DNA of 64,000 nt, taken from NCBI GenBank assembly GCA_928212115.1, contig CAKMRJ010005634.1, positions 172,923,472 through 172,987,471 of the forward strand, in the 5' to 3' direction. The translations under genes were made by a program, and so were the position numbers. The notes below the pieces were generated by a model. The model ran no database searches. It saw only the letters and a list, made by a program, of their open reading frames with translations, and had not been told where the DNA came from. Source of the stretch: Lactuca virosa (Eukaryota > Streptophyta > Magnoliopsida > Asterales > Asteraceae). Positions 24,315 through 35,123 of the stretch are shown here, piece by piece (the stretch's first letter is position 1; every line of letters starts with the position of its first letter).

Positions 24315-25287
24315 GAGGAAGGATTTATAAAGTATCCATATAGATGGTATCATGTGGTGTAGCCTAATATAAGAGGGATAATGTAGGGTGAACTTGAATA
24401 CCTATGTAATCTTTTCAAGAAATAACATAAACCTTAGTTATGTTATTCGATGTGTTAAATGACTATGTGAAATTCTTTTATGGTGACTTGGAGAACTGCG
24501 AGACAATACTTCCGACGAGTATGAGTAGGTTTAAAAGTTAGTACAGGCCTATACTACCGGAAGCACGGGACTCACACTTGGATTAAGGAAAGTCACAAGG
24601 TTACCAAGGCGCTAGTAATTGATTCCATTTTGTTCATGTCTTCCGTTACCATTGTTTTGGTAATGACTAAGAATATGACTATTATTCCGACCCTAGTGGT
24701 AATATAATATCGAGTCCGACTAAGATATATATTATACGTGGTTCAGAGAACCAAGATCAATGTAGCATCTGACTTAAGCAGGAGATTGAAGTGAAAGATA
24801 ATCAGAGCGATCAATAGAAGCATTGGAATCGTAGTTAAGGTGAGAAGCTTGTAGCTAGAAGTGTTAGATACTAGAATGTGACTATATCACATTAAAACAT
24901 GAAGCAAGGTATATTCCATTCTGGAATCTGACTCAAAAAGACCTAAGTCTAAGGCGTTGCATCATACGATGAGAGGTCATTAGAACATGACCCAGCGGTC
25001 TATTACAATAATCGAAGTAAAGAAATTATCTTAAGTTAAGTCTGTTTAAGAAGGAGAAAGAGTCTTCAATAAGGATCGACTTTGTAACTCGAAGGTTATG
25101 ATTGAAAGTCCAAAATAATATGAAGAGCGGGTGCACGATTGAGCACCGCCAACAGTCAAGAAATCCAAGAGTTAGATACTCTTTTTAGAGGACATAAGAG
25201 TTACGGTTATTACCTAGATGATAAGATAACGTATGGAGTCATTATATAAGCCTTGTTTTCTTGATGATTCCGGGACGTAATCATCCT
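24315..25287 (+). other. Short non-coding filler between gag and PPT in F
   Basis: All frames are closed and no protease, RT or integrase motif can be read. This is where about 3.5 kb of pol would lie in an autonomous relative. Confidence 0.6.
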
Positions 25288-25300
25288 AAGGGGGAGATAA
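25288..25300 (+). promoter_or_regulatory. Polypurine tract of element F
   Basis: AAGGGGGAGATAA lies just before the 3' LTR. Confidence 0.8.
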
Positions 25301-25301
25301 A

Positions 25302-27681
25302 TTTAACGCTCGCAGATTCGGGCTAGCCAATTTGGAGATAACAAGCGTTAAAAATGATTTTTTGATAGAAGATGATTTAAAATAAATAATCTTAACCAAA
25401 GTTATAGTATATGTCACAAGGATTCTGTACATATAAAGAACGCTAAAATCCGAATTACAACGAAGAAGTTATGACCCGTCGAAGTTTTGCAGCAAAACCG
25501 GCACACCGCCGCGTATCGTAAAAAGTGAATTTTTGATAAACTAAATTTTAGCCTTAGATATCTAAATGAAAGTCACAGTATACGTTAAACCGAGAGTGTG
25601 CATATAGAGAACGTTCAAATCTGACTTCGTTTGAGGAAGTTATGATTTTTCTAATATTTTGCATAGTAGTAAACAACCCGGATCTCGAATTTTAGATCGA
25701 TCCATTTTTATCCGACACAACCTAAATTGTAATTGAAGATCTCGTTAATAGGAGATCAACGTTATAAAGACAGTCGAAAACGGATGTCGGATGACAAAGT
25801 TATGAATTTTTAACGGACTTTAACTATCTAAGCATGTTAAAATATAACTTTAAAAATGAATTCAAAACTAGCCAATAGAGTCTAAGTGAAAGTTGTAGAT
25901 CCCGTCGATACCTACGCGTGGATATAAAGAACGTAAAAAACGGAGCTCGTATGCGATATTTACGAGTTTTAGAAGATAAGTAGTTTTTGGAGTAATTTGC
26001 GAGTGACACGTGGCGCGATCTGAGCCACTGCTTCCTCACCACAACTTCTCACCAAATGGTGACATGTGGCATGGGAACGCCCAACGTTCATCAAGGGAAC
26101 GCTCAGCGTTTGCCATCACACAACCTATAAATAGAGGCGCAAATCACTTCATTTCTCCACACCTTTCTAACCTTTCTCTCCCAAATACCCCCAAACCCTC
26201 TAAGCTTTTCCCTAGCACCTCCTAGGTGTTAAAAGTGAATCTCAGAGCGTTAAAAACCCCTGAGAAGAAAAGCTTTCAGCTCAGAAGTTATGCTCACACA
26301 GAGCCCGATTCCTTGTTAAGCCCCCTTGTAAGTGAGTTATGTTTACCATACTTTAAGTATAACTTATGTTTAAGTTCATTATCGTTATTATGAACCTATA
26401 AACAAGATTTATCAAAGATTCAAAGTCATTATATTGATTGATCTACTTACGGGAGAGGTTTCTAGAATGGTCACCTTGGCTTAGTTGTTGGATTTCAAAA
26501 AAGCTATATGCCGAAATGGTCCTGCCTCCAAACTGTCCTGCCTGGCTGATCCGTACTTGATAGATCATTAAAGTAGACCTTGAGTTAATGATAAATCTAG
26601 ACTAATAATTAGTCATAATAAATATTAGACTAAAATCTAGTAATGATAATACTAGGTTTCATCGAAGGAAAATAAATTTGTTAGAAGCGAACCACTGCCC
26701 TAATTTCGAGTCATTACTTTAACGAGTGAGTGCATAATTACTTTCATCTTACACATAGATATGAAATATTAAATATAAATTTCGTGTTATATGTGCCTAC
26801 TATCTGTGTTCTTGATATCTATGTTGGATGAACAATTTATACATGTTTTACGTGATTTAAACTGTATATGTATTTTTATACCTGTAAATATATTGGGTAA
26901 AGATGGGTAGATGAATGATGAGAGATGAAAGATGATATACATGATGAGAGGTGAAAGATTATGTGAAACCTTGACTTAAACGATGATCCAATCATCTAGT
27001 AGAGTATAGATGAAGACCACAGACTATTCTAGACCATCCAGTGGAATGCCAGCAGGCTCGCAACCTATAGGTGTTTCTGAACTAAGTGTTCACCAGATGT
27101 ACTCTAAAAACCCTGGCAGTTATGCACTTAGTGCCACCATTAAGACAATTGTAGGGGGAGAATTGAATGGTGGTAGAATTTGGCAATTGTAGTGGTGTAG
27201 ATTAGGACAATCCTTAGGAATGAATAAATGAAGAATAGATGATTCTTAGGGTAGATCCTTAAGAATAAAGAAGATAAAGGGGATGGGAAGTTGGGTTAAT
27301 TATTTGATGATTAAACATAATAACTATATTATTACGGGTTGAAAACCCTATGTACTCACCAGGTTTCCCAACCTGACCCACTCAGTTTATTTGTATCACA
27401 TGTGTCAATACGAAGATACATTACACTGAGAGATTAAAGGAGATGTAAATCATTAGTGTAAATTAATGTAAGGTCTTTTTATTCTTATGTTTCTTTATTG
27501 ACGATGATATCCCAATGTTTTAATATAAATAAAATACATTTCTTCGGAAATGCTTTGATAATATCTTTATCATGTTTTCTGGGAACAAATTCCACAATAT
27601 TATTCTCTAAAATGGATACTCTGATTTTTAAATAAGGATATATAAACTTTTTAGAATGACCATGAGTTTGGGGATGTCACA
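25302..27681 (+). repeat. 3' LTR of element F (2380 bp)
   Basis: It matches the 5' LTR but starts TTTAACGCTCG (the TG end is mutated) and ends GGGGATGTCACA. It keeps a TATAAATAG box at 26126-26134. Upstream of that box lie a perfect G-box CACGTG (26007-26012) and AACGCCCAACGTT and AACGCTCAGCGTT palindromes. The acceptor-like CACAG of the 5' LTR is CACAT here. Confidence 0.88.
26007..26115 (+). promoter_or_regulatory. G-box and AACGC palindromes upstream of LTR F TATA
   Basis: CACGTGGC at 26007-26014, GACATGTGGC, GAACGCCCAACGTTC and GAACGCTCAGCGTT lie within 120 bp upstream of the TATAAATAG box at 26126. The corresponding 5' LTR block at 20901-21013 is more diverged. Confidence 0.6.
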
Positions 27682-27831
27682 CCGTTGGTTTATGTTAGGT
27701 ACGAAGGCCAGGTGGTGGCACCTGACAATTACATGAAAGAGTCGGATATGGCTCTTGGAAATTATATGCAAGACCTGGGTCTAGACCCTGGAAGTTATAT
27801 ATGTAGTATTGTGGTATGTTAGTTGTCTTTG
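27682..27831 (+). repeat. LTR A middle segment between F and CACTA G
   Basis: These 150 bp lie between the end of element F and the left end of CACTA element G. They continue the LTR A sequence by position. The copy of TTG at 27829-27831 is the left target duplication of G. Confidence 0.65.
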
Positions 27832-27860
27832 CACTACAAGAAAAAACGTGATTTTGCTAT
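27832..27860 (+). repeat. Left terminal inverted repeat of G
   Basis: CACTACAAGAAAAAACGTGA and the following TTTTGCTA pair with the right end, with a one-base indel and one or two differences. Confidence 0.92.
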
Positions 27861-28275
27861 GGAAGGAATCCGTTGCGAAAAGCTGAAATTCCGTTGCAAA
27901 AGACGAATAGCGACGGAATTTGCAACGACCTATTTCCATCCCTAAAAACGCCGTAGCGAGGGGTTTGCAACGAAAATGATAATTTCGTCGCAATTGTGAC
28001 AACAGAATGAAATTTGTGGTAGATGGTATTCCATCATGTATTCCGTAGTAGGTTTCCATCACAAATTCCGTGGTAGTTCTTCCGTCACAAATTCCGTTGT
28101 AGTTAATCCCTAGCAAAATCCGTGGTGATGAATCCCCAAGCAAAATCTGTGGTGATGAATCCCTAGCTAAATCTGTGGTGATGAATCCCTAGCTAAATTC
28201 GTGGTGATGAATCCCTAGCAAATTCCATTTGATCATTTCCTAGCAAATTCTATGGTCATGAATCCCTAGCAATTT
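27861..28275. repeat. Left subterminal repeats of G
   Basis: Clustered copies of ATTCCGT(T/G)G, GTAGTT and GATGAATCCCTAGC(A/T)AAAT recur about every 25-30 bp. Similar words (TTCCATAGCA, CAACGGA) fill the right end. In CACTA elements such subterminal motifs bind the TnpA-type protein. Confidence 0.8.
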
Positions 28276-28484
28276 TAGTAATGTATATAATATATACCAG
28301 ATTCAATATGGACAGATGGATAATTGATTTATAAATTATATCCAAATAATTTTGTAGTAATATATGAAAAACAAAAAAATCATAACCATCATATCATAAA
28401 ATAACAAAATAATTATTTATTACATTTAAAAAAGAAAGTTGCTACTCTAAAATACATAATCTTCAATAAACATATATCAACCTA

Positions 28485-30428
28485 CTACTCTTGTTGTTTT
28501 GTAAAGCCATTAATAAGATCCAATACTGTTTGAAGTTGTTTTTGAAGATACCCGACCCTTGCTTTGTTTTCCTCTTGTTGGGCGTTCATCATTTCTTTAA
28601 GCTCTTCATTTTGTTGTTGTTGTTTAGCAACAAGCTCCCTCATTTCTTCTATTTCATCATTTTTTCCGGAATGTAAGTTACATCCGTTTTATTATTCCTA
28701 TTGGGAACCGCCTCTGCAAAAGGGCCTAATCCATAAAGTATTCTTTTTTTATCATGACCACCTACAACAACATAAAATAGATTTTCCTCCTCAAATTCAA
28801 CACCTTCAGCTTCCAACTCTTCCGTTTTTCTATATAGGCCGCCTACAAAATAAAAATATTATAAGTTAAAAGATATCAAATTTAGGAATGATATTATGGA
28901 GTAGCTACAATATAAAAGTTAATTTAAACTGAAATGAATATTACATGAATTTGTTTATCTTTTTCATTTGTGAAAGTGACTCGATCATGATTCTTAGTGT
29001 GTGTATACATGAACAATTCACTATGGGGTGGCTCATGTCCTAATTTCCTCTTCTGCATAAATACCATATAAAAAGTCAAATATACAGATAAACATATGCA
29101 AACATTGATACGATGTACCATTTAAAAAAATTACTAAATCAGAAGCTATCTTCAAATGACATGCGGATCCAGCGTTATGTGTGGTTTTTGCTACTCCATC
29201 AGCCACACCGTTACGTATATTCTTCTTGTTCTGCTCAGATTTTAGCTTGTATTCTTCTGTATTCCATTTTAATTGCCAGGAGTTCCAGACTTCCTGTGGA
29301 ATATGAGCTGGTTTAAAGCCATGTTTGTTTCTTTTTGGGCTCCTCATGTTGAAGAGATATTGACCATAATTTTGTGCCGCTTTCCTTGCCTAAGCTTGCC
29401 TCACCAGCGAGTCTATTGTCTCATCCCAACAACATTTTTTCTACACATTAACAATTTTAACATAAATTGAAGTGTAAATGTTTACCAAACAACAATTTAT
29501 CACTTATAGTTACCTGAAACTCCTCCCAATATAATTCGCGCATTTCTTTGCTTACTTGTGCCCAAGCGTACCCTTCTGGATCTACTCTTTGTTTAAAGGA
29601 CTGACTAATAACGTGTGCACAAGGGCCTGGTGGCATTTTCCTCCAAGTAATCATGTGATGTGTTTTGCTATGAATTGATATGTAGGTGTAAACCAAAATT
29701 TAATACATAAAAAAAGTTGTAATTAAGATTTGAATTGGTAACTCACGTATTTTCCAAACATGAACATTAAAACGTCCATCTGGTCCACAATCTTCAGAGG
29801 AATTGTTTTCACCTTCTACATTTTCCACTACAGATCCATTCATGGGTCGTTGTGTTGGTGATGGGGTAGATTCTGGGATAGGTGTTGTTGATGGGGTATA
29901 TTCTGGGGTAGGTGTTGGGATAGATGTATATGTTGAGGATGTGGTAGTTCCTTTACTTAAGGAGGGTGTGGTAGTTATTGTAGTTGTGGAGGATGGTAGT
30001 GTAGACGCAGGTTTTGAGGTTGTGGTAGTAGATATAGGTGTTGATGATGTGGTAGTAGGTGTTGGTGTTGAGGATGGTTTAGATGATGTAGGTTCTGAAG
30101 TTTTCGTTATTGATGTTCGTGTTGACGATTGTATTGTTCCGGTTTCTGAAGTTTTAAATGTTTTCTCTAAGGAGGGTGTGGATGTTTTAAGTGATGCCGA
30201 GGAAGTGGTAGTCATGGGTGATGTTAATGATATAGGTTTAGGGGTTTTGTTGGTAGATTTTATAGGTGCTTTGGATGTGGTTGTTGGTATTGGCAAGTCA
30301 ATTTCTTCATCTTGTAACTGTCTGTTTATGAATTTTACAGCAGAAACCCTATTGCGTTTCATAACTTGTGGTGCAATGAATTTAGTTGGCTTCACACCGG
30401 ATGCTCCTTTTGCTTTCGAGGTCGACAT
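28485..30428 (-). pseudogene. Ptta/En/Spm-type (Transposase_24) transposase gene, broken
   Basis: Five exons can be proposed on the reverse strand: 30428-29747, about 29669-29514, 29440-about 29106, about 29057-28948 and about 28843-28485, each bounded by GT/AG-like sites. Exon 1 is Ser/Thr/Pro-rich low complexity. The following exons carry features of the plant Ptta/En/Spm transposase family (Transposase_24): Y-W-E-E-F, R-S-P-K-R-N-K, T-H-N-A-G-S, P-P-H-S-E-L-F, T-H-T-K and Y-G-L-G. The C-terminus is a Gln/Glu-rich coiled coil ending at 28485. Two breaks are visible: a TAG at 29390-29392 in exon 3 and a frame shift at an A-run near 28662. The likely ancestral role was TnpA-like DNA binding at subterminal repeats. 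Exon edges are inferred by eye. Confidence 0.7.
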
Positions 30429-30465
30429 CTTTCTGACACAAACAATAAAAATAAATTATATATGA

Positions 30466-31030
30466 AGGCATTACGTTGCATGCAAACTATTGAATACAAT
30501 CAAAACCAATTTACATGAAGATGACCAGAGAACAAAAAACGATCGATCATCACGACAACAGTAAATTAAATTAAAATACAATTTAGATGAGTGACAACCT
30601 ATATCGCCAAAGTCAGTGCACAAACGTATAACAAACAAAAATTTCGATCAATAAGCCGCCGGAGATGATGATTACAGAAAATGTAAACCCTATTTCTAAT
30701 CGGTAATTAATTACCCTAATATACAGCATAAACGTGTGTAGGTTGGAGGGAAACGAATTGTGAAATACTTTGAACCTCCGCTAATAAAAAATTCGAACTG
30801 TGCTAATTACCGCTAAATATTTAGTAATTCAAATTTATTTAAAGTAGCTACAGATTGATAGATAGGATATATACATATAAATAACTCCAAGAAAGAACAT
30901 AGACTAACGATGTGTTCATAGTATAATTTTAACTTAAAACTATATACGAGGACTAAACATTAATAAACGATACATCTTTATGCTTTTCTAATTAAACCGA
31001 AATTTATATACAAAACACGTACGGGTCATG
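30466..31030. other. Non-coding spacer upstream of transposase gene in G
   Basis: AT-rich sequence with no open frame or recognisable repeat. By position it includes the promoter of the reverse-strand transposase gene. Confidence 0.5.
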
Positions 31031-31039
31031 TCAATATAT

Positions 31040-32730
31040 ATGGTAATGACTTATTGGGTCCATGGATGACATATGGTTGATTGGTCCACATGGTAATGGC
31101 CATTGGTCAACATGGTAGTTGCTTATGGTGTCCATGGTTGACATATGGGCCATTGGTCAACATGGTAGTTGCTTAAGGTATCCATGGTTGACATATGGAT
31201 GACATATGGGCCATTGGTCAACATGGTTTTTCCTTATGGTTCCCATGGTTGACATATGGGCCATTGGTCAACATGGTAGTTGCTTATGGTATCCATGGTT
31301 GACATATGGATGACATATGGGCCATTGGTCAACATGGTTGTTGCTTATGGTGTCCATGGTTGACATATGGGCCATTGTTCAACATGGTTGTTGCTTATGG
31401 TGTCCATGGTTGACATATGGGCCATTGGTCAACATGGTAGTTGCTTATGGTGTCCATTGTTGACATATGGGCCATTGGTCAACATGGTAGTTGCTTAAGG
31501 TGTCCATGGTTGACATATGGGCCATTGGTCAACATGGTTGTTGCTTATGGTGTCCATGGATGACATATGGTCCATTGGTCAACATGGTTGTTGCTTATGG
31601 TGTCCATGGTTGACATACGGGCCATTGGTCAACATGGTAGTTGCTTATGGTGTCCATGGTTGACATATGGGCCATTGGTCAACATGGTAGTTGCTTAAGG
31701 TGTCCATGGTTGACATATGGATGACATATGGGCCATTGATCAACATGGTTGTTGCTTATGGTGTTCATGGATGATATATGGGCCATTGGTCAACATGGTT
31801 GTTGCTTATGGTGTCCATGGTTGACATATGGGCCATTGGTCAACATGGTAGTTGCTTATGGTGTCCATGGTTGACATATGTGCCATTGGTCAACATGATA
31901 GTTGCTTAAGGTGTCCATGGTTGACATATGGATGACATATGGGCCATTGGTCAACATGGTTGTTGCTTATGGTGTCCATGGATGACATATGGGCCATTGG
32001 TTAACATGGTAGTTGCTTATGGTGTTCATGGTTGACATATGTGCCATTCGTCAACATGGTAGTTGCTTAAGGTGTCCATGGTTGACATATGGATGACATA
32101 TGGGCCATTGGTCAACATGGTTGTTACTTATGGTGTCCATGGATGACATATGGGCCATTGGTCAACATGGTTGTTGCATATGGTGTCCATGGTTGACATA
32201 TGGGCAATTGGTCAACATGGTAGTTTCTTATGGTGTCCATGGTTGACATATGGGCCATTGGTCAACATGGTAGTTGCTTAAGGTTTCCATGGTTGACATA
32301 TGGATGGCATATGGGCCATTGGTCAACGTGGTTGTTGCTTATGGTGTCCATGGTTGACATATGGGATATTGGTCAACATGGTAGTTGATTATGGTGTCCA
32401 TGGTTGACATGTGGATGACATATGGGCCATTGGTTAACATGGTTGTTGCTTATGGTGTCCATGGATGACATATGGGCCATTGGTCAACATGGTTGTTGCT
32501 TATGGTGTCCATGGTTGACATATGGGCCATTGGTCAACATGGTAGTTGCTTATGGTGTTCATGGTTGACATATGGATGACATATGGGCCATTGGTCAACA
32601 TGGTAGTTGATTATGGTGTTCATGGTTGACATATGGATGACATACGGGCCATTAGTCAACATGGTTGTTGCTTATGGTGTCCATGGTTGTCATATGGAGG
32701 ACATATGGGCCGTTGGTCAACATATATCAT
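31040..32730. repeat. W-box-rich minisatellite, about 30 units of 50 or 63 bp
   Basis: Each unit contains GGTTGACATATGGGCCATT, then GGTCAACATGGT and TTGCTTATGGTGTCCA. Many units have a 13-bp extension duplicating TATGGATGACA. Inside each unit TTGAC and GTCAA face each other about 13 bp apart, so every unit can form a small stem. GGTCAA is the complement of TTGACC, a WRKY W-box core. Units differ by single substitutions, as in an old local array. Confidence 0.93.
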
Positions 32731-32779
32731 TTGTGCCGGTTGTGTATTAAAATTTAAAATTTTCAAATACTTAATTTTG

Positions 32780-32905
32780 TAGGAAATATTAATTTTTAAA
32801 ATAATTTTATTAATAATTTAGGGTCCCCGATTAATCCCTGCTGAGTCTGATTAATCGCTTATCGCGAGTCGACCGCCGAGCTACCGACGAGCGATTTTTA
32901 CAACC
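32780..32905 (+). mobile_element. Terminal fragment of a K-family (hAT-like) element
   Basis: GGTCCCCGATTAATCCCTGC...GATTTTTACAACC matches the right end of element K (60830-60860) and, inverted, its left end at 59298 (GGTTGTAAAAATCGG). Only about 130 bp are present, inside CACTA element G. Confidence 0.55.
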
Positions 32906-33186
32906 TTGATTAATTAAAATAGAAATTGATTTTTCTTTTAAATATGAGTTTTTACCAAACTACCCTTACTAATTAAATATGAATCATTGTATGTATTAGG
33001 ATAATTTGGTCATTTTGTAATGGAACATCTTCTAGGCGCCATAATGTTTTCCGACGAAACACGTTGTTTCAGTTCTTCACTCTGAAATTCAGTCACTTTG
33101 AAACATCCCAAACTTAAAAATTCCGACAGACAAAAAACCCTAAAATCAATTTCACAGAATCGTTATCTTAGTGAATCTTTATTATT

Positions 33187-34018
33187 ATGGAAGCCAGTAC
33201 TTCATCTAAGATTCAATCAAGAAATCAAACGAAATCGCAATCAGACATGTCATTTGAAGTGATGGAGAAAATAATAGTCGACTTGGCAAAAATTTCAGCA
33301 GTCGAGGCTTTCAGGATGAAGAGTGTGTAAGTTTTGCCTTTGATCATTCTATTTCACAAGTGTATTTAAGTTGTCTTTACATTATCGAGCGAATATTGTG
33401 TTTCGTTTGCAGTTGCAGATTTTCCAACGAGGCAGGAAAAACGGATGAAGTATATAAACATATGGAGTTAGATGGATTACGATTTCGTGTTTGCTCTGAC
33501 CAGAAACATACATTTGTCAATAAATGCATAGAGATGAGAAACCCAAATATTCTATTCAGGAATGGATTGGTATGTTGTTGTATATATGCATAGTAGTAAT
33601 TAATCTGTTACTTGTTTTGCATAACTTTAACTAGAAATTATGTGTTTAATGTTTTTTTCAGATGAAGTTATTTTTCTTAGAAGTTGAACATGAAGGGAAA
33701 ACGATGCTTAAAGAAGCATCTGCATTGGAACATTTGGATTCAACATTTGTCTTGGGAATGATGCTGATGGCTGAAGGGAGACATAGGAAGCACGAAGCTT
33801 TGGACATGTTGAACAATGCTTACCGCATAGCAAAAGATAAGTGGAATCTTAGAGCAACTTGTTCTAAGATTCATCTCCACTTAAATAGGGAGGGGAGGAA
33901 ACATGTACACTTCCATGGCTTCCATAGATCTTGTGCATTGCATAAGTCTGTAGGTAGTGTGTCAGACGCTTTTGTGAATGGATACAAATGGGTGTTTATG
34001 TGTGACATTTGTTTATGA
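33187..34018 (+). CDS. Captured F-box-like gene, copy 1 (intact, 3 exons)
   Basis: The exons 33187-33326, 33413-33569 and 33662-34018 join in phase to give 217 codons ending in TGA. Introns have GTAAGT/TTTGCAG and GTATGT/TTTTTTCAG borders. The protein has a short degenerate F-box-like N-terminus (about residues 20-60, ending in V-C-R-F-S-N-E-A). A F-V-N-K-C and N-G-L-M-K-L-F-F segment follows, then a helical L-G-M-M-L-M-A-E-G part resembling Sel1/TPR-like helices. This order is that of plant F-box proteins of the At2g35280/At1g67623 type. If expressed, it could act as an SCF substrate adaptor or a decoy. The family C-terminal Cys-rich C-R-W segment is replaced by a different ending. It lies inside CACTA element G and is probably a captured host gene. 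An upstream region with GGCGCC is shared with copy 2. Confidence 0.65.
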
Positions 34019-34844
34019 GATGCTTGTTTAGTTAGGTTTTCTAGGGAGTTTGGTATAATTTATGAGTAGTTTGTTAAATATGTACTTTCATATTATGACA
34101 ATTAATGCTATGTAGATTCTTTTGGTTTAATATAAGGGACTGAAAGAGTTAAAGTTTAGAATGATGTTTGAATGTTGTTTAAATAATGTTTGAAATTTGA
34201 ATAATGTATTTTGGACTTTTAATATTAGTGTTTATATTGTATTGTGATTATAGTTGTATGTAGCAAATGTTTGTTCTTTCCTAGTATTAAATACATATAA
34301 AATACATTTGTAAAGGCATAAACAAACATGTATTTTATTTTGGACTTGGTAATTTGGTTTAATATCAACTATTGGAGTACCCATGCTTTTTCATAGGGTA
34401 AAATTGTAAAGGAATAAACATATGGACTAAAAGTGGCAACAAAGAAAAAGTATTGTGGCTGAAATCAAAGTAAAAAAAGTTACTATAAAGATAGGGACTA
34501 AAAGTGGCAACAAAAGAAAAGTATTGTGTCTAAAATCTAATGTACATAAGTTTACTATTAAAATATTTTTCCACTTTTAATATGTATATTAGTACATGAA
34601 TGTATACTAGTAATTTGATGAAATGTTAATATAAATGTATTACATTATGGATTATGATATATATATGTTATTTTTGTCTTTTTCATTTTAAACATCAAAA
34701 GTCCAATATTACCAAGCTATAAAAGGCTATAATATTTGAATATGTGTTTTGACACAAATACCCTTAGTATTCACATATTTGGAATGATTTCAGGGGCAAT
34801 TTGGTCTTTTTGCACTCTAAATTGTTAAGGCGCCATCATACATC
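34019..34844 (+). other. Intergenic spacer between the two captured genes
   Basis: AT-rich, with no coding sequence. It contains a duplicated GGACTAAAAGTGGCAACAAA (about 34424 and 34496). From about 34790 it resembles the upstream region of copy 1 (AATTTGGTC, then AGGCGCCAT). Confidence 0.55.
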
Positions 34845-34852
34845 TGACGTCA
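34845..34852. promoter_or_regulatory. TGACGTCA palindrome upstream of copy 2
   Basis: A perfect bZIP (CRE/TGA-type) site lies about 270 bp upstream of the copy 2 ATG. Copy 1 has no exact counterpart. Function is inferred from the motif alone. Confidence 0.45.
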
Positions 34853-35123
34853 CGCCGGCGTTCCAGTTCTTCAACCATTCATAACATCTCAACTTTTACG
34901 GACAATAAATCTGTATACAAACAGTAAAACCCCCAAATCGTCTTAGAATAATCGTTCTCAAAGACGATTTTTTCCGATAATAAAGACTCTTGTACTCCTC
35001 TCGACCAAATCAGCATAAAGTAAGTTTTTTTCCATACCCTGTTACACTATCTTTCATATTTACGATTAATTTTTAAAAAAAGAAATTGAAATCAACTACT
35101 CCAATGTGTATTTTGTAAGTAGA

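Larger units (their letters stand above)
20200..27681 (+). mobile_element. Gag-only gypsy element F (7.5 kb)
   Basis: The LTRs at 20200-22681 and 25302-27681 are clearly homologous. PBS, gag remnant and PPT lie between them in the right order, but only about 1 kb separates gag from the PPT and no pol domain is readable there. Flanks are CCGCT (20195-20199) and CCGTT (27682-27686), a target duplication with one difference. It interrupts LTR A. It is a non-autonomous derivative that would have needed enzymes from a relative; its LTR shares blocks with Del/Tekay element H. Confidence 0.85.

Noticed and set aside
29803..30465. Val/Gly-rich 220-codon forward-strand gene
   Set aside because: It is the complement of the Ser/Thr-rich first exon of the reverse-strand transposase gene; its composition is a mirror of that low-complexity sequence.
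31040..32730. CRISPR-like repeat-spacer array
   Set aside because: Units are contiguous and similar along their whole length with no unique spacers, and the context is a plant CACTA transposon. It is a minisatellite.
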